A stretch of 64,000 nucleotides of DNA, taken from CBDCUQ01 sp965222835 (GTDB lineage Bacteria; Pseudomonadota; Alphaproteobacteria; Rhizobiales; Hyphomicrobiaceae). The stretch covers positions 806,001-870,000 of the forward strand of contig CBDCUQ010000003.1 in NCBI GenBank assembly GCA_965222835.1, given 5' to 3'. Shown here piece by piece: positions 35,291-43,837 of this stretch (positions within the stretch are counted from its first letter, which is position 1; every line of letters starts with the position of its first letter). The notes beneath the pieces were generated by a model, which made no database searches, was not told the origin of the DNA, and saw only the letters and a list, made by a program, of their open reading frames with translations. A program made the position numbers and the translations under genes.

Positions 35291-36574
35291 TCATGCTGGC
35301 TCCCGGGAGAAGACGACGCAGACATTCTGTCCGCCGAAGCCGAATGAGTTCGACAGAACCGTATCGACGCGCGCCTGTCGGCATTTGTTTGGAACGACGT
35401 CGAGGGGCAATTCGGGATCGGGTTCGTCGTAGTTTATGGTTGGCGGCAGCACGCCTGTCTCGATCGTCTTGACGGAGAAGACGGCCTCCACGGAGCCCGC
35501 GGCAATCAGCGTGTGGCCGACCATCGACTTGTTGGAGCTGATGGGTGTTCGCTCAAGATGGTCTCCGAGGACGGCCTTGAGCGACAGGTGCTCCATCTTG
35601 TCGTTCTCGGGCGTGCTGGTTCCGTGAGCGTTAATGTAGTCAATCTCCTCCGCCGCCACGCCGGCATCGGCGAGCGTTTTTCTGATGGCGCCGATGATGG
35701 CGGTACCATCCGGACGTGACCGGGTGCGGTGGTACTCATCCGCCTTCTCGCCGCAGCCGCGTACGATGGCGAGTGGTGTTGCCCCTCGCGCCTTGGCAGC
35801 GGCGTACGATTCGAGAACAAGAGCGCCCGCACCTTCGGCAATTACGAAGCCGTCACGCGATTTCGAAAATGGCTTGGACGCCTTGTGCGGGGGGTCGTTT
35901 TCAGTCGAAAGAGCGGAGATGAGCGAGAAGCGGATGAGCCCTTCCGGATGCACGGTGGCATCGGTACCGACGCATAAGGCGGCTTCCGTCTCGCCGCGGC
36001 GGATGGCTTCGAGCCCGAGCTGGATCGTTGTTGCGCCCGACGCGCAGGCGGTGCAGATCGTGAGCGGTTCTCCCTTGGTCCCAAATCTCTCCTTCATCCG
36101 GTCGGCGATCGCGGCAAAGCGTACGTGCCGGGCTAGCTCGGCGAACATTCCGGAGCGCGCATTCTTAAGAAGCCTTGCGTAGCCGCAAAGCGCCTCATTC
36201 GCATCAACTTCGTAAAGCTGCCTTAAGTGCGGCCATTCGAACTCAGAGGGCGGGGTCGCAATAATGAGCGGACCGGGGAATGACTGCGGCTGCCCGATGC
36301 CGGCCTGGGTGATCGCTTCATCGGCTGCGGACTCTGCCATTGCAAGCGACAGGTCGAACGCCGAGTATGGCTCCACATCGAGATCGTCGACAGTGCCGGC
36401 GATGGTCGTCTTGAGTCCGTCGGTAGGGAAGCGTGTGATGTGCTTGACGCCGGATTGGCCAGCAACGACTTTCGACCAGTTGTTGGCTGCACCGGCTCCA
36501 AGTGATGTCACAACTCCGATGCCTGTAACGGCGACGAGATGGCGGTCTTGGTGATCGAGCCTTGCTTTTGCCAT
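35291..36574 (-). CDS. Beta-ketoacyl-ACP synthase FabF1XL-like (KS-alpha, first pair)
   Basis: The 427-residue condensing enzyme has Cys177 in TICTACASGATTIQL, His317 in INAHGTSTPENDKMEH and His354 in SSNKSMVGHTLIAAG, a full catalytic triad. GAGGTG six bases before the ATG at 36574 supports this start over the in-frame ATG at 36592. The start lies 11 bp past the stop of its KS-beta partner. In rhizobia the corresponding FabF1XL/FabF2XL pair extends long acyl chains on AcpXL for lipid A. It is highly similar to the KS at 31660-32937, pointing to duplication of a two-gene unit. Confidence 0.92.
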   Translation of the reverse strand: MAKARLDHQDRHLVAVTGIGVVTSLGAGAANNWSKVVAGQSGVKHITRFPTDGLKTTIAGTVDDLDVEPYSAFDLSLAMAESAADEAITQAGIGQPQSFPGPLIIATPPSEFEWPHLRQLYEVDANEALCGYARLLKNARSGMFAELARHVRFAAIADRMKERFGTKGEPLTICTACASGATTIQLGLEAIRRGETEAALCVGTDATVHPEGLIRFSLISALSTENDPPHKASKPFSKSRDGFVIAEGAGALVLESYAAAKARGATPLAIVRGCGEKADEYHRTRSRPDGTAIIGAIRKTLADAGVAAEEIDYINAHGTSTPENDKMEHLSLKAVLGDHLERTPISSNKSMVGHTLIAAGSVEAVFSVKTIETGVLPPTINYDEPDPELPLDVVPNKCRQARVDTVLSNSFGFGGQNVCVVFSREPA

Positions 36575-36585
36575 AGATGAGCACC

Positions 36586-37800
36586 TCACCATGCCGTCTC
36601 GACGAGACCGATGCCTTCACCGCGCCAGTGCCCCAAGCACGTGACCACGATCTGATAAAGATCGCCGTTGAATTGCGTCTCGCATGCAGGGTCGAATGGA
36701 GGAAAAAAGCTCTCCTTCGAGATGGCCGTTGCCGCAAGCGCAAGTCCGACGATGAAATGTGCTTCGATCCCATGGCCGAGCATGTTCCCCCACGCACGTG
36801 CGGCAAGACCGAGACCCCGCTCCTGGAGGTCTGCAAGGAATTGGGCTTCCTCAGACGTTGCAGGCTCGCCACCGCTTGCTCCTGAAAGGAGCGCGCGGCC
36901 TTCCCTCGGCTCGTCCAGCTGAAGGGTGTCGAACAGTTTCGCTATTGTGCGGGCCGCGTCACCGGGCGCGCGCGGTGAGCGATCGGAGAGAACGGTGCTC
37001 AATCGCGCATAGGGCATCGCTCCCCTGGCGCGCGCATGCGTGCTTGATTCGAGGACAAGAAACGCCCCGACGCTGCCCGGCACCAGACCGCCGCCGGCTT
37101 TGCGCCGCTCCCAAACGGAATGATAGGGACCAGAGGAAATGCTTGAGCCCAGTTCACAACCGAGCAGAAGATCTTCCCGCTCGGCATTGAGTGCACCGCC
37201 GACGAGATACAGTTCGCCTTGACCGGCCGCGATCCGGTTCAGCGCATTCGCCGCTGCCGACACGCCCGCCATCTCCTCACCCTTGAACGTACGCGACGAT
37301 CCGGTCGCCTTGTGGATAATCGAGATATTGCCTGCGAGGAGATTCGAAAGCTGGCCAAGATAAAGCGTGGGTCTCAAGCCCGATGCCAGCTCGCTGTTCA
37401 GAAAGGAACCCGGATGCTCGGCGGCGGCAATGTCGGCGAGAATGTGCGAATCGAGGGCGAGATCGCGCTCACCGTTGCCGGCCGCAATGCACAGATCCGT
37501 ACGGTCGAGGAGCGACTGGTCTTGAGTGAGCCCAGCATCCGACAAGGCAAGGCCTGCCGCATAGACGCCGATCCTCTGCCAGCGCTCCATCTGCTTCTGA
37601 TCGCTTTTGCGCGGGATCTCCTTGGAAAAATCCAGATCCGCAAGCGGATGAATCGGATAGGGCGCGAATCGCTCGTTCTCGATTACGGGTCGCGGAGATT
37701 CGTTCCCGGCGAGCGCTCGCCAATGCGCATCAATGCCTTCGCCAAGCGAGCTCACCAGCCCTATCCCGGTGATCCATGCTTGCTCGCGCGCCTCGCTCAT
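36586..37800 (-). CDS. FabF2XL-like KS-beta lacking catalytic Cys (first pair)
   Basis: The 404-residue protein has the KS fold but reads KATGSSRTFKGEE at the nucleophile loop, so Ser169 replaces Cys. The NAHGTST region is replaced by LSGASGGEPATS. It is closely similar to the KS-beta at 32945-34168, sharing RKSDQ-QME-WQRIGVYAAGLALSD. Its ATG overlaps the stop of the fabZ-like gene (ATGA). The likely partner is the KS-alpha just downstream. Its place directly after fabZ-like matches the order acpXL-fabZXL-fabF2XL-fabF1XL of rhizobia. Confidence 0.88.
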   Translation of the reverse strand: MSEAREQAWITGIGLVSSLGEGIDAHWRALAGNESPRPVIENERFAPYPIHPLADLDFSKEIPRKSDQKQMERWQRIGVYAAGLALSDAGLTQDQSLLDRTDLCIAAGNGERDLALDSHILADIAAAEHPGSFLNSELASGLRPTLYLGQLSNLLAGNISIIHKATGSSRTFKGEEMAGVSAAANALNRIAAGQGELYLVGGALNAEREDLLLGCELGSSISSGPYHSVWERRKAGGGLVPGSVGAFLVLESSTHARARGAMPYARLSTVLSDRSPRAPGDAARTIAKLFDTLQLDEPREGRALLSGASGGEPATSEEAQFLADLQERGLGLAARAWGNMLGHGIEAHFIVGLALAATAISKESFFPPFDPACETQFNGDLYQIVVTCLGHWRGEGIGLVETAW

Positions 37801-38264
37801 GGGCTGCTTGCCTCTAGAAATCCGAGGCGCTCGCCTTCACTTCGGACATGGCGCTCCAATGCAGCGGATATGAAGGGGACGTTGCGCAGAGTGATCTGGG
37901 CGTCGCACACACGCTTGCCATCGCGCTCAATGCTGGCCTTCATTACGGCGTAACCAGAGCCATTGTGAATACATTGTGCATGCGCGTTGAGCGTTTCCCC
38001 CGGGAGCACGAACGATCGGAAGTTGACCTCCTTGGCGTTCGCAAAGAACGGCATTCGCGAGAAATTGTTGAGCGCAAGCATGAGATAACCCGACGCCTGG
38101 GCCATGGTCTCTAGGAGAAGCACACCGGGCATCAGTGCGTGCCCCGGGAAATGTCCTTCAAACACTGGGCTCTCTGCCGGCACCCGCGACAACGCAACGA
38201 TCGTGGCGTGATCACGGTCCAGAACCTTGAGTTCATCCAGCATCTGGAAGTACTCGAGCCGCAT
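37797..38264 (-). CDS. FabZ-like 3-hydroxyacyl-ACP dehydratase (FabZXL)
   Basis: The 155-residue hotdog-fold protein carries the FabA/FabZ active-site helix: FEGHFPGHALMPGVLLLETM has the His and the Glu (in LLLETMAQASG) expected for dehydration of 3-hydroxyacyl-ACP. Its place between acpXL (14-bp gap) and KS-beta (4-bp overlap) indicates it serves VLCFA elongation on the dedicated carrier protein. The end past residue 130 is longer than in housekeeping FabZ by about 10 residues. Confidence 0.9.
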   Translation of the reverse strand: MRLEYFQMLDELKVLDRDHATIVALSRVPAESPVFEGHFPGHALMPGVLLLETMAQASGYLMLALNNFSRMPFFANAKEVNFRSFVLPGETLNAHAQCIHNGSGYAVMKASIERDGKRVCDAQITLRNVPFISAALERHVRSEGERLGFLEASSP

Positions 38265-38278
38265 GCCTGATCAGGACT

Positions 38279-38563
38279 TTATGCCGCAACCGTCGCAGCT
38301 CGCAGATTGTCAATCTGAGCACAGAGGTTGCCGATGATGAAGTAGTCGTCTCCCGTGTCCTTGCCTTCGTTGACACGGGACATCCATTCCTCAACAGGGA
38401 GCTTGATGTCGAACGTCTTGTCGATCTCGAACGTAATGTCGAGAAAGGCGAGGCTATCGACCTCAAGATCCTTTATAACATGGCTTTCCGGTGTGATTTG
38501 CTCGAGGGGAACGTCGCTCGTCTCGGAGATAATACCGGCAACGGTTTCGAAGGTAGACGCCAT
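38279..38563 (-). CDS. acpXL: Acyl carrier protein AcpXL
   Basis: The 94-residue carrier protein has the phosphopantetheine motif VDSLAFLD with Ser37. Its segments TFETVAGIISETSDV, ITPESHVIKDLEVDSL and NEGKDTGDDYFIIGNLCAQI closely follow rhizobial AcpXL, the carrier for 27-hydroxyoctacosanoate of lipid A, as I recall it. GGGAGGATT precedes the ATG at 38563. It is first in a minus-strand operon of seven genes. The gene encoding the acyltransferase LpxXL, usually last in the rhizobial operon, is absent here. Confidence 0.92.
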   Translation of the reverse strand: MASTFETVAGIISETSDVPLEQITPESHVIKDLEVDSLAFLDITFEIDKTFDIKLPVEEWMSRVNEGKDTGDDYFIIGNLCAQIDNLRAATVAA

Positions 38564-38939
38564 TAGGAATCCTCCCTGTTGGGGCGCGTCCTGGAGGGCA
38601 CACACGCCGCTTTTCTTGGGGACGCTCGGTCATTCCTACTCGGCAAAGGTCGGCAGGCCTGTGTGCTGTTTTTCCCATTAGCAGGGCCGGCCGTCGCGGG
38701 ACTTAACAAAGGTTAAATGACGAACGCTCTCCTTTGGCTAACCCTAGTATCCCGATCGCGAAGCCTATCACCTTCAGCTGCGACCGATGAGCATACCTCG
38801 CGATTGAAGGAAAACTGGCGAGTCCAAGTTCCAGTGTGATTGAGATCTCGAGGTCTGCACTCGAGCCATGCCGCAGGTCTGTTGCAAAATTCGACGTTAT
38901 TGCGCACGCCGCGCGACGAGCAATTAAAGGCGAGGGTCG
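38564..38939. promoter_or_regulatory. Divergent promoter region acpXL / MaoC-SDR
   Basis: This 376-base region separates two divergent operons of fatty-acid-type enzymes and has no credible gene. It contains the acpXL ribosome binding site at its left end and a perfect TTAAC-N4-GTTAA palindrome at 38703-38716. TAGTAT at 38745-38750 could be a -10 box for the plus-strand operon. The stretch 38700-38760 is AT-richer than its surroundings. Confidence 0.55.
38703..38716. promoter_or_regulatory. Crp/Fnr-type palindrome TTAAC-N4-GTTAA (copy 1)
   Basis: TTAAC AAAG GTTAA is a perfect inverted repeat of 5-bp arms with a 4-base centre, the geometry of Fnr-family sites (TTGAT-N4-ATCAA) with altered half-sites. 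It lies 140 bp upstream of acpXL and about 225 bp upstream of the MaoC-SDR gene. The same palindrome precedes the pqqA-like gene at 43735-43748; I found no third copy in the window. A Crp/Fnr regulator gene lies between the two sites. Confidence 0.55.
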
Positions 38940-40160
38940 ATGACAGCTAGGGGCGACCGTCTGTCGGCGCTTAAGGTCGGCCAGACCGAGACCATATCCC
39001 GGACGATTGCCGTTGAGGACGTGGCGGCGTTCGCACGGCTCTCGAACGACTACAATGAACTTCATCTCAGCGATGAATTCGCAGCGCGCACGGAACTTTC
39101 GGAGCGGGTTGCGCACGGATTTCTCAGCGCCAGTCTCCTATCGGCACTGGTGGGCACCAAAATACCGGGACGTGGCTCACTTTACGTTTCACAGAGCATC
39201 GATTTCACAGCGCCGGTCTACATCAACGACTTCGTCGAGGCGCGTGCCACGATCGAAAAGATCGACGTCGATACGCGGCTCGTGACACTTGCGACCGAGA
39301 TCGTAAATCAGCACGGCAAGCCCGTATTGCGGGGAATGGCACAAGTAAAGGTGCTACGCCTTGCAGAGGATGGCGATGAACGTGCTCGCCCAATAGACTT
39401 AGGCCGATCGGGTGGTCTTCTTGCCGGACGTGTGGCACTGATTACCGGGGCCTCGCGCGGCGCTGGTCGCGCGATGGCGCGCCTCTTTGCCGCGGAGGGA
39501 GCCAGAGTTTGGATCAATTTTCATAAGAGTCCTGAAGCCGCAGAGAAGCTGGCAAATGACATCTCCGCGGCCGGTGGGGTCTCAAGGACCATCAAGGCCG
39601 ACGTCACCAACGAGGCCGATGTTGCCCGTCTTCTTCAAACGGTGACCAGTGACGGTGGCCTTCACATTCTCGTCAACAATGCGGGTCCGAGGATTCGCTC
39701 CGGAGCGTTCACGAGTTTTGCCTGGTCCGATGTTGCCGAAGCCTATGAGAAGGTCGTGGGCAGCGCCTTTCGAGTGACTCAGGCTGCGTTGCCCGCGTTG
39801 AAAAGGAGCCGTGGCACGGTAATCATGATTGTATCGACGGCGGCGCTCGGCCGGACCGCGCACAACTGGCTACCGTATGTTACGGCCAAGTCGGCACTCC
39901 AGGCCATGGCCAAGAATCTCGCCCAAGAACTGGGTCCGCAGGGAGTAACAGTCAACATGATCTCGCCGTCGCTCGTCGAGACGGACCTCGTCTCGGAGGT
40001 GCCGGACAGGGTGCGTCAGATGATGGTCTCGCGTACGCCACTTCGCCGTCTCGCGACAACAGAGGACGTAGCGGGAGCCGCATTGATGCTTGCTTCCCCA
40101 TACGCGCGATTCATCACAGGCGAAAACCTGCTCGTGACGGGTGGCGAGGTCATGATCTGA
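38940..40160 (+). CDS. MaoC dehydratase-SDR ketoreductase fusion
   Basis: The 406-residue protein joins two activities. Residues about 10-140 are a MaoC-type hotdog hydratase with SNDYNELHLSDEFAA and ERVAHGFLSASLL, giving the catalytic Asp/His pair. Residues about 158-406 are a FabG-like short-chain reductase with TGASRGAGRAMARLF, NNAGPR and the Tyr-x3-Lys motif YVTAKSALQ. Together they could reduce a 3-oxoacyl-ACP and dehydrate it, or reverse. It starts the plus-strand operon with FkbH-like and ACP genes (13-bp gap to the next). The carrier may be the ACP of this operon or AcpXL across the divergent promoter. Confidence 0.9.
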   Translation: MTARGDRLSALKVGQTETISRTIAVEDVAAFARLSNDYNELHLSDEFAARTELSERVAHGFLSASLLSALVGTKIPGRGSLYVSQSIDFTAPVYINDFVEARATIEKIDVDTRLVTLATEIVNQHGKPVLRGMAQVKVLRLAEDGDERARPIDLGRSGGLLAGRVALITGASRGAGRAMARLFAAEGARVWINFHKSPEAAEKLANDISAAGGVSRTIKADVTNEADVARLLQTVTSDGGLHILVNNAGPRIRSGAFTSFAWSDVAEAYEKVVGSAFRVTQAALPALKRSRGTVIMIVSTAALGRTAHNWLPYVTAKSALQAMAKNLAQELGPQGVTVNMISPSLVETDLVSEVPDRVRQMMVSRTPLRRLATTEDVAGAALMLASPYARFITGENLLVTGGEVMI

Positions 40161-40173
40161 GGAGGTAGGAAGG

Positions 40174-42411
40174 ATGTCCTCGACTATTATCGAGTTTCCA
40201 CCTCGTCGAGAGGCAAGGGAAGCGGACCGGCCACAGGACGTGGCCGCGCCTGACATCACGATCGACGAGATTGTCGACGCGGCAATCGAAGCTTCGCCTA
40301 AGTGCGTCCGCCGACGAGTCATCCTGGACGCCATCGACTGGTCGGCCGTGCCCCCAGCCAAAGTCGAGCTTCTTGTTTCAACGCTCGCCGAAGCGCGCGT
40401 CACTCTGCCTGCACGGCTTGCAAGAACACTGCTACTTGCCGGACACCAGCTTCCCTCCGATGTCGAGCAGTTCCTGTCGGAGGAGCTTGCTGTGCTTGCC
40501 CGCCTAAATCGTGCAACGGGCGAGATACATGAAGAGGAGCGAGCGAGCGCGATGATTGCGGCACTCGCCCACGTGGAGCGTGCCGAGGGTGACGTCATTG
40601 TAGCGATTGTCGAGCGGCTGGTCGCGTTGAGCTGGGACGATGAGGCTGTTCAACTCGCGCTGGCTCACGGTCATCGTGTGCCGCAGGCTTTGAAGCGTGC
40701 CGCCGGCCTCGTCGAGGATCACATCAAGCGCCTGCCGGACGCACACATACACATAGGCGGCACATCAACGACGCACATGCTGGCCGAGGAGCTGGTTCCA
40801 GCTTTTGCGGCGGTGGGTTGGCAAGCAAATGTTTCCGAGGGGAACTATGCGCAGTTGTTTGCCGACCTCATGAACCCGCCTGCCGATGCAGGCGCCTTTG
40901 TCGGGCTCCTCGATTTAGATGGCTTCGCGACGCATGACTGGCGCAAGGGAGCAGACGACAATCTCGATCTGGTCAGACAGCGCGCGGCAATGCTTGCCGA
41001 CGCCATGGCAGCATTCTCTGAGCGCTCAACCGCATTTCTACTGATAAATACGCTACCGGCTCAGGCGGCGCCGACTGCCGGGCTTCTCGACCGCCATCAT
41101 GCGCAAGGGCTGCATCGCGCCATCAGTCTCATCAACGAGACGATCCTCGAGTCGGCCCAAGGCTCGGACCGCATCGTCGTTATTGACGCCGACCAGGCGC
41201 TCTCGGGCGTGCCGCTTTGCGCTCATGTGGATCCAAAACTCTGGTACTATGGCCGTATTGCGTATTCGGCGGATGCCACGCGAGCACTCGCTTGCGCCTT
41301 CGCCGGTGCTTGGAACCTTCGCCGCTGCGGGCCCGTTAAAGTTCTTGCCGTCGACCTCGACGATACATTGTGGGGCGGCATCTACGGCGACGATGGCGTC
41401 GAACGCCTCGCCTGCGGTGAGGATTTCCCCGGCAATGCCTTTCGCGCCATGCAGGAAGAATGTCTGCGGCTCAAAGCCCAAGGCTTTCTACTCGTAGCTT
41501 TGAGCAAGAACGACGCGGCGGCGCTCACGGTATTCGACAAGCATCCCGGCATGTTGCTCAGGGCGGATGACTTTGCGGCGTGGGCAGTGGACTGGGAGCC
41601 GAAGCCGGAGAACATCCGCGGGATTGCTCGTGAGCTCAATCTCGGCCTCGATAGCTTTCTGTTCCTTGATGATAGTCCGCACGAGCGCGATGCGATGCGC
41701 CGTCTCTGTCCCGAAGTGCGGGTTCCCGAAATGCCGAAAGACCCGGCCGAGCGGCCGCGTTGGCTGCGCCGTCTCGTCTGCACATGGCCAGTGCACCTCA
41801 CACCTGAGGATGCATCCCGCGCGGCCTCCTATACGGCGAGCCGCAAGGCCGCCGATTTGGAGGCGCGCGCGTCAAGCTTCGGAGAGTATCTTGAGGGCCT
41901 TGAGCAGCGTCTCGTGATCGCTCCGGTAGGCAAGGCAACGCTCATGCGTACTGCGCAGCTCCACCAGAGAACCAATCAGTTCAATTTGACAACACTGCGC
42001 AGCACGGAGTCTGATATTCGTGCGCTGACGGGGGACAGAAAGCGTGGACTTGCTCTTATGGGGCGCGTATCCGACAAATTTGGCGATCATGGCCTAGTGA
42101 TTGCGGCGACAGTCAGCATAGAGGGAAGTGAAGCCGTGATTAAGTCGTTCGTCATGAGTTGTCGCGTCATCGGACGGGAGATCGAGCGCGCCTTCATGGG
42201 TGAACTCCTGCGGGAGCTCAAGCGCCGCGGGGTTGCGCGTGTGCGCGGCGACTTCATGCGCACGGCGAAGAATCATCAGGTGCGCGACTTCTACGCTTCG
42301 TGCGGTTTCGCTCCGCTTCAGACGAGTGAAGCGGCATCAAGCTGGACGTTTTCTCTTGAAGAATCACTACTGCCACAATCGCGATTTGTCGCCGTGAGCC
42401 AGGAGATCTGA
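40174..42411 (+). CDS. FkbH-like HAD-IIIC phosphatase with GNAT-like C-terminus
   Basis: The 745-residue protein has an N-terminal region of about 180 residues without a recognised motif. An SGNH-like segment follows (DAHIHIGGTSTTHMLAEEL to about 385). The HAD-IIIC domain has VLAVDLDDTLWGGIYGDDG (around residues 390-410), LSKNDAAA and FLDDSPHERDAMR. The last 180 residues are GNAT-like (LHQRTNQFNLTTLR). FkbH proteins take a glycolytic phosphoester, such as 1,3-bisphosphoglycerate, and load a glyceryl unit onto an ACP. An ACP gene starts immediately after the stop, which supports such a loading reaction here. The actual substrate is unknown. Confidence 0.88.
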   Translation: MSSTIIEFPPRREAREADRPQDVAAPDITIDEIVDAAIEASPKCVRRRVILDAIDWSAVPPAKVELLVSTLAEARVTLPARLARTLLLAGHQLPSDVEQFLSEELAVLARLNRATGEIHEEERASAMIAALAHVERAEGDVIVAIVERLVALSWDDEAVQLALAHGHRVPQALKRAAGLVEDHIKRLPDAHIHIGGTSTTHMLAEELVPAFAAVGWQANVSEGNYAQLFADLMNPPADAGAFVGLLDLDGFATHDWRKGADDNLDLVRQRAAMLADAMAAFSERSTAFLLINTLPAQAAPTAGLLDRHHAQGLHRAISLINETILESAQGSDRIVVIDADQALSGVPLCAHVDPKLWYYGRIAYSADATRALACAFAGAWNLRRCGPVKVLAVDLDDTLWGGIYGDDGVERLACGEDFPGNAFRAMQEECLRLKAQGFLLVALSKNDAAALTVFDKHPGMLLRADDFAAWAVDWEPKPENIRGIARELNLGLDSFLFLDDSPHERDAMRRLCPEVRVPEMPKDPAERPRWLRRLVCTWPVHLTPEDASRAASYTASRKAADLEARASSFGEYLEGLEQRLVIAPVGKATLMRTAQLHQRTNQFNLTTLRSTESDIRALTGDRKRGLALMGRVSDKFGDHGLVIAATVSIEGSEAVIKSFVMSCRVIGREIERAFMGELLRELKRRGVARVRGDFMRTAKNHQVRDFYASCGFAPLQTSEAASSWTFSLEESLLPQSRFVAVSQEI

Positions 42412-42666
42412 ATGAACGCTCATGCGCCTGCCAGCCAGCTATGCCGTCGCGAGATCGCTACGGTCTTTGCGGACGTGTTTGGCTACACCGGTCCCCTCAC
42501 CCCCAGCACCGGCCCCGAACAGGTGGAAAAGTGGGACTCGCTTCAACATATTGCCCTCATACGTGCACTTGAGTGCGAATTCTCAATCTGTCTTTCAATG
42601 GACGAGATGGCGGAGTTGAGAAGCGTGGCCGATATCGAGAATATATTGCAGAGACACGGCGCATAG
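42412..42666 (+). CDS. Acyl carrier protein of the FkbH operon
   Basis: The 84-residue protein has the carrier motif VEKWDSLQHIALI with Ser43 as the likely phosphopantetheine site, and the helical pattern of ACPs. Its ATG follows the FkbH stop without a gap. FkbH-associated ACPs with a WDSL motif carry glyceryl or similar units, so this is the likely partner, rather than a fatty acid ACP (DSL within DLxxDSL). No further gene of the operon follows before the regulator at 42864. Confidence 0.9.
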   Translation: MNAHAPASQLCRREIATVFADVFGYTGPLTPSTGPEQVEKWDSLQHIALIRALECEFSICLSMDEMAELRSVADIENILQRHGA

Positions 42667-42863
42667 AGCGGCTTGAATTCAATTGCTGCGCCAAGGCGCC
42701 ATCAGGTTCGAAAACATGAACCGGCCAGCCGGTGGGGCTCGCCTCGCTGAAATGTGAAGCGCCTTTAGAGTTGGAAACAGCCCCTACTTGCCCCAGGTCA
42801 AGTTAGCCCCACCGCATCGGCGCAAGAGGGTGGCCAGTGTAAAAACTCTGAGCTTCCCGCGCT

Positions 42864-43556
42864 ATGGACGCCTCCGACTGGGAGATCATCAGGTCCACTC
42901 CACTCTTCGGTGCGATGACGCCGCAGATGGCGAAGACGCTTGTCGGCCATCCGACGCCGCGCTGCTACGAAAAAGGGACAACGCTCGTCATTCAGGGAGA
43001 GCCAGCGAGCGCATTCTTTATCATTCTGGAAGGCTGGGTGAAGATTTATCGAACGACACCAGATGGTCTCGAGGTCGTCGTGCACGTGTTCAGGGGGGGC
43101 GAGACTTTCGCCGAGGCGGCCATTTTTCTCGGCGGCCATTATCCAGCAAGCGCAGAGACGGTGTCGCCTGCTCGCCTCCTAAGGATCGATGGAGCAGCGT
43201 TTCGCTCACGTATAGAAGAGCAGCCGTCGCTTGCCATGTCGATGCTGGCATCTGCCTCCTACCAGCTCAAATTCCTTGTCGAGCAGATCGAGCAGATGAG
43301 AGTGAACTCGGCACCACAGCGCATCGCGGACTTCATGATCGGCCTGACGGATCGCCGGGCGGGACCGGCCACAATAGAGCTACCCTTTGAGAAGGGACTG
43401 CTCGCCAACCGTCTTGGCATGAAGGCCGAGAGCCTCTCCCGTGCGCTTGCCCAACTTCGCCAGTACGGCGTTACCGTGGATCGCGAAATCGTCAAGATCG
43501 ATGACGTGGAACGTCTTGCCAAGTTTGTCGAACGCAGTCATTGCAGCGAAACCTGA
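42864..43556 (+). CDS. Crp/Fnr-family regulator, candidate controller of the neighbouring clusters
   Basis: The 230-residue protein has a cNMP-like sensor domain (residues 10-125, with VIQGEPASAFFIILEGWVKI and FRGGETFAEAAIFLGGHYPA) and a winged helix whose recognition helix reads LGMKAESLSRALAQL. The E-x2-S-R pattern is that of Fnr/FixK-type proteins that read TTGAT-like half-sites. There is one Cys in the sensor domain (HPTPRCYEKG) but no Fe-S cluster motif, and the sensor domain lacks the R-x-A cAMP signature. TTAAC-N4-GTTAA palindromes occur on both sides of this gene, so it is the natural candidate to bind them. Its ligand is unknown. Confidence 0.88.
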   Translation: MDASDWEIIRSTPLFGAMTPQMAKTLVGHPTPRCYEKGTTLVIQGEPASAFFIILEGWVKIYRTTPDGLEVVVHVFRGGETFAEAAIFLGGHYPASAETVSPARLLRIDGAAFRSRIEEQPSLAMSMLASASYQLKFLVEQIEQMRVNSAPQRIADFMIGLTDRRAGPATIELPFEKGLLANRLGMKAESLSRALAQLRQYGVTVDREIVKIDDVERLAKFVERSHCSET

Positions 43557-43700
43557 AACGGAAATTGAACCTAGCAGGAGCCTCTGCATCCGGTTTCGGT
43601 GACTGCTTAGGCAGCGCTCGGCAATCAACAATCCGTGAGCGCTCATTACACATATCACTGTCCGTAGCGGCGGAGCCCACATCTTACGGCTGTTTCTTAC

Positions 43701-43724
43701 TTGCGCTTACGGATCGGTGCGCAA
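43701..43724. repeat. Inverted repeat TTGCGC-N12-GCGCAA
   Basis: A perfect 6-bp inverted repeat with a 12-base centre lies 10 bp upstream of the TTAAC palindrome in the promoter region of the pqqA-like gene. It could be an operator for another factor or a weak hairpin ending the regulator transcript. I do not recognise it. Confidence 0.35.
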
Positions 43725-43734
43725 AGCAGCACAG

Positions 43735-43748
43735 TTAACGCAGGTTAA
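43735..43748 (+). promoter_or_regulatory. Crp/Fnr-type palindrome TTAAC-N4-GTTAA (copy 2) with likely class II promoter
   Basis: TTAAC GCAG GTTAA matches copy 1 at 38703-38716 in both arms and spacing. Its centre (43741.5) is 41.5 bp before position 43783. TGATAT at 43771-43776 occupies exactly the place of a -10 box for a start at 43783. This is the geometry of class II activation by Crp/Fnr proteins. The predicted start is 55 bp upstream of the pqqA-like ATG. No -35 box is obvious, which also fits an activator-dependent promoter. Confidence 0.55.
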
Positions 43749-43837
43749 AACGTCCGCTTCGAACCTCGGCTGATATTGGCGATGCGTCGCCGCCACAACA
43801 GCGGCAGCGCAAGAATGGCAAAGAAGGAGGAAAGGCC

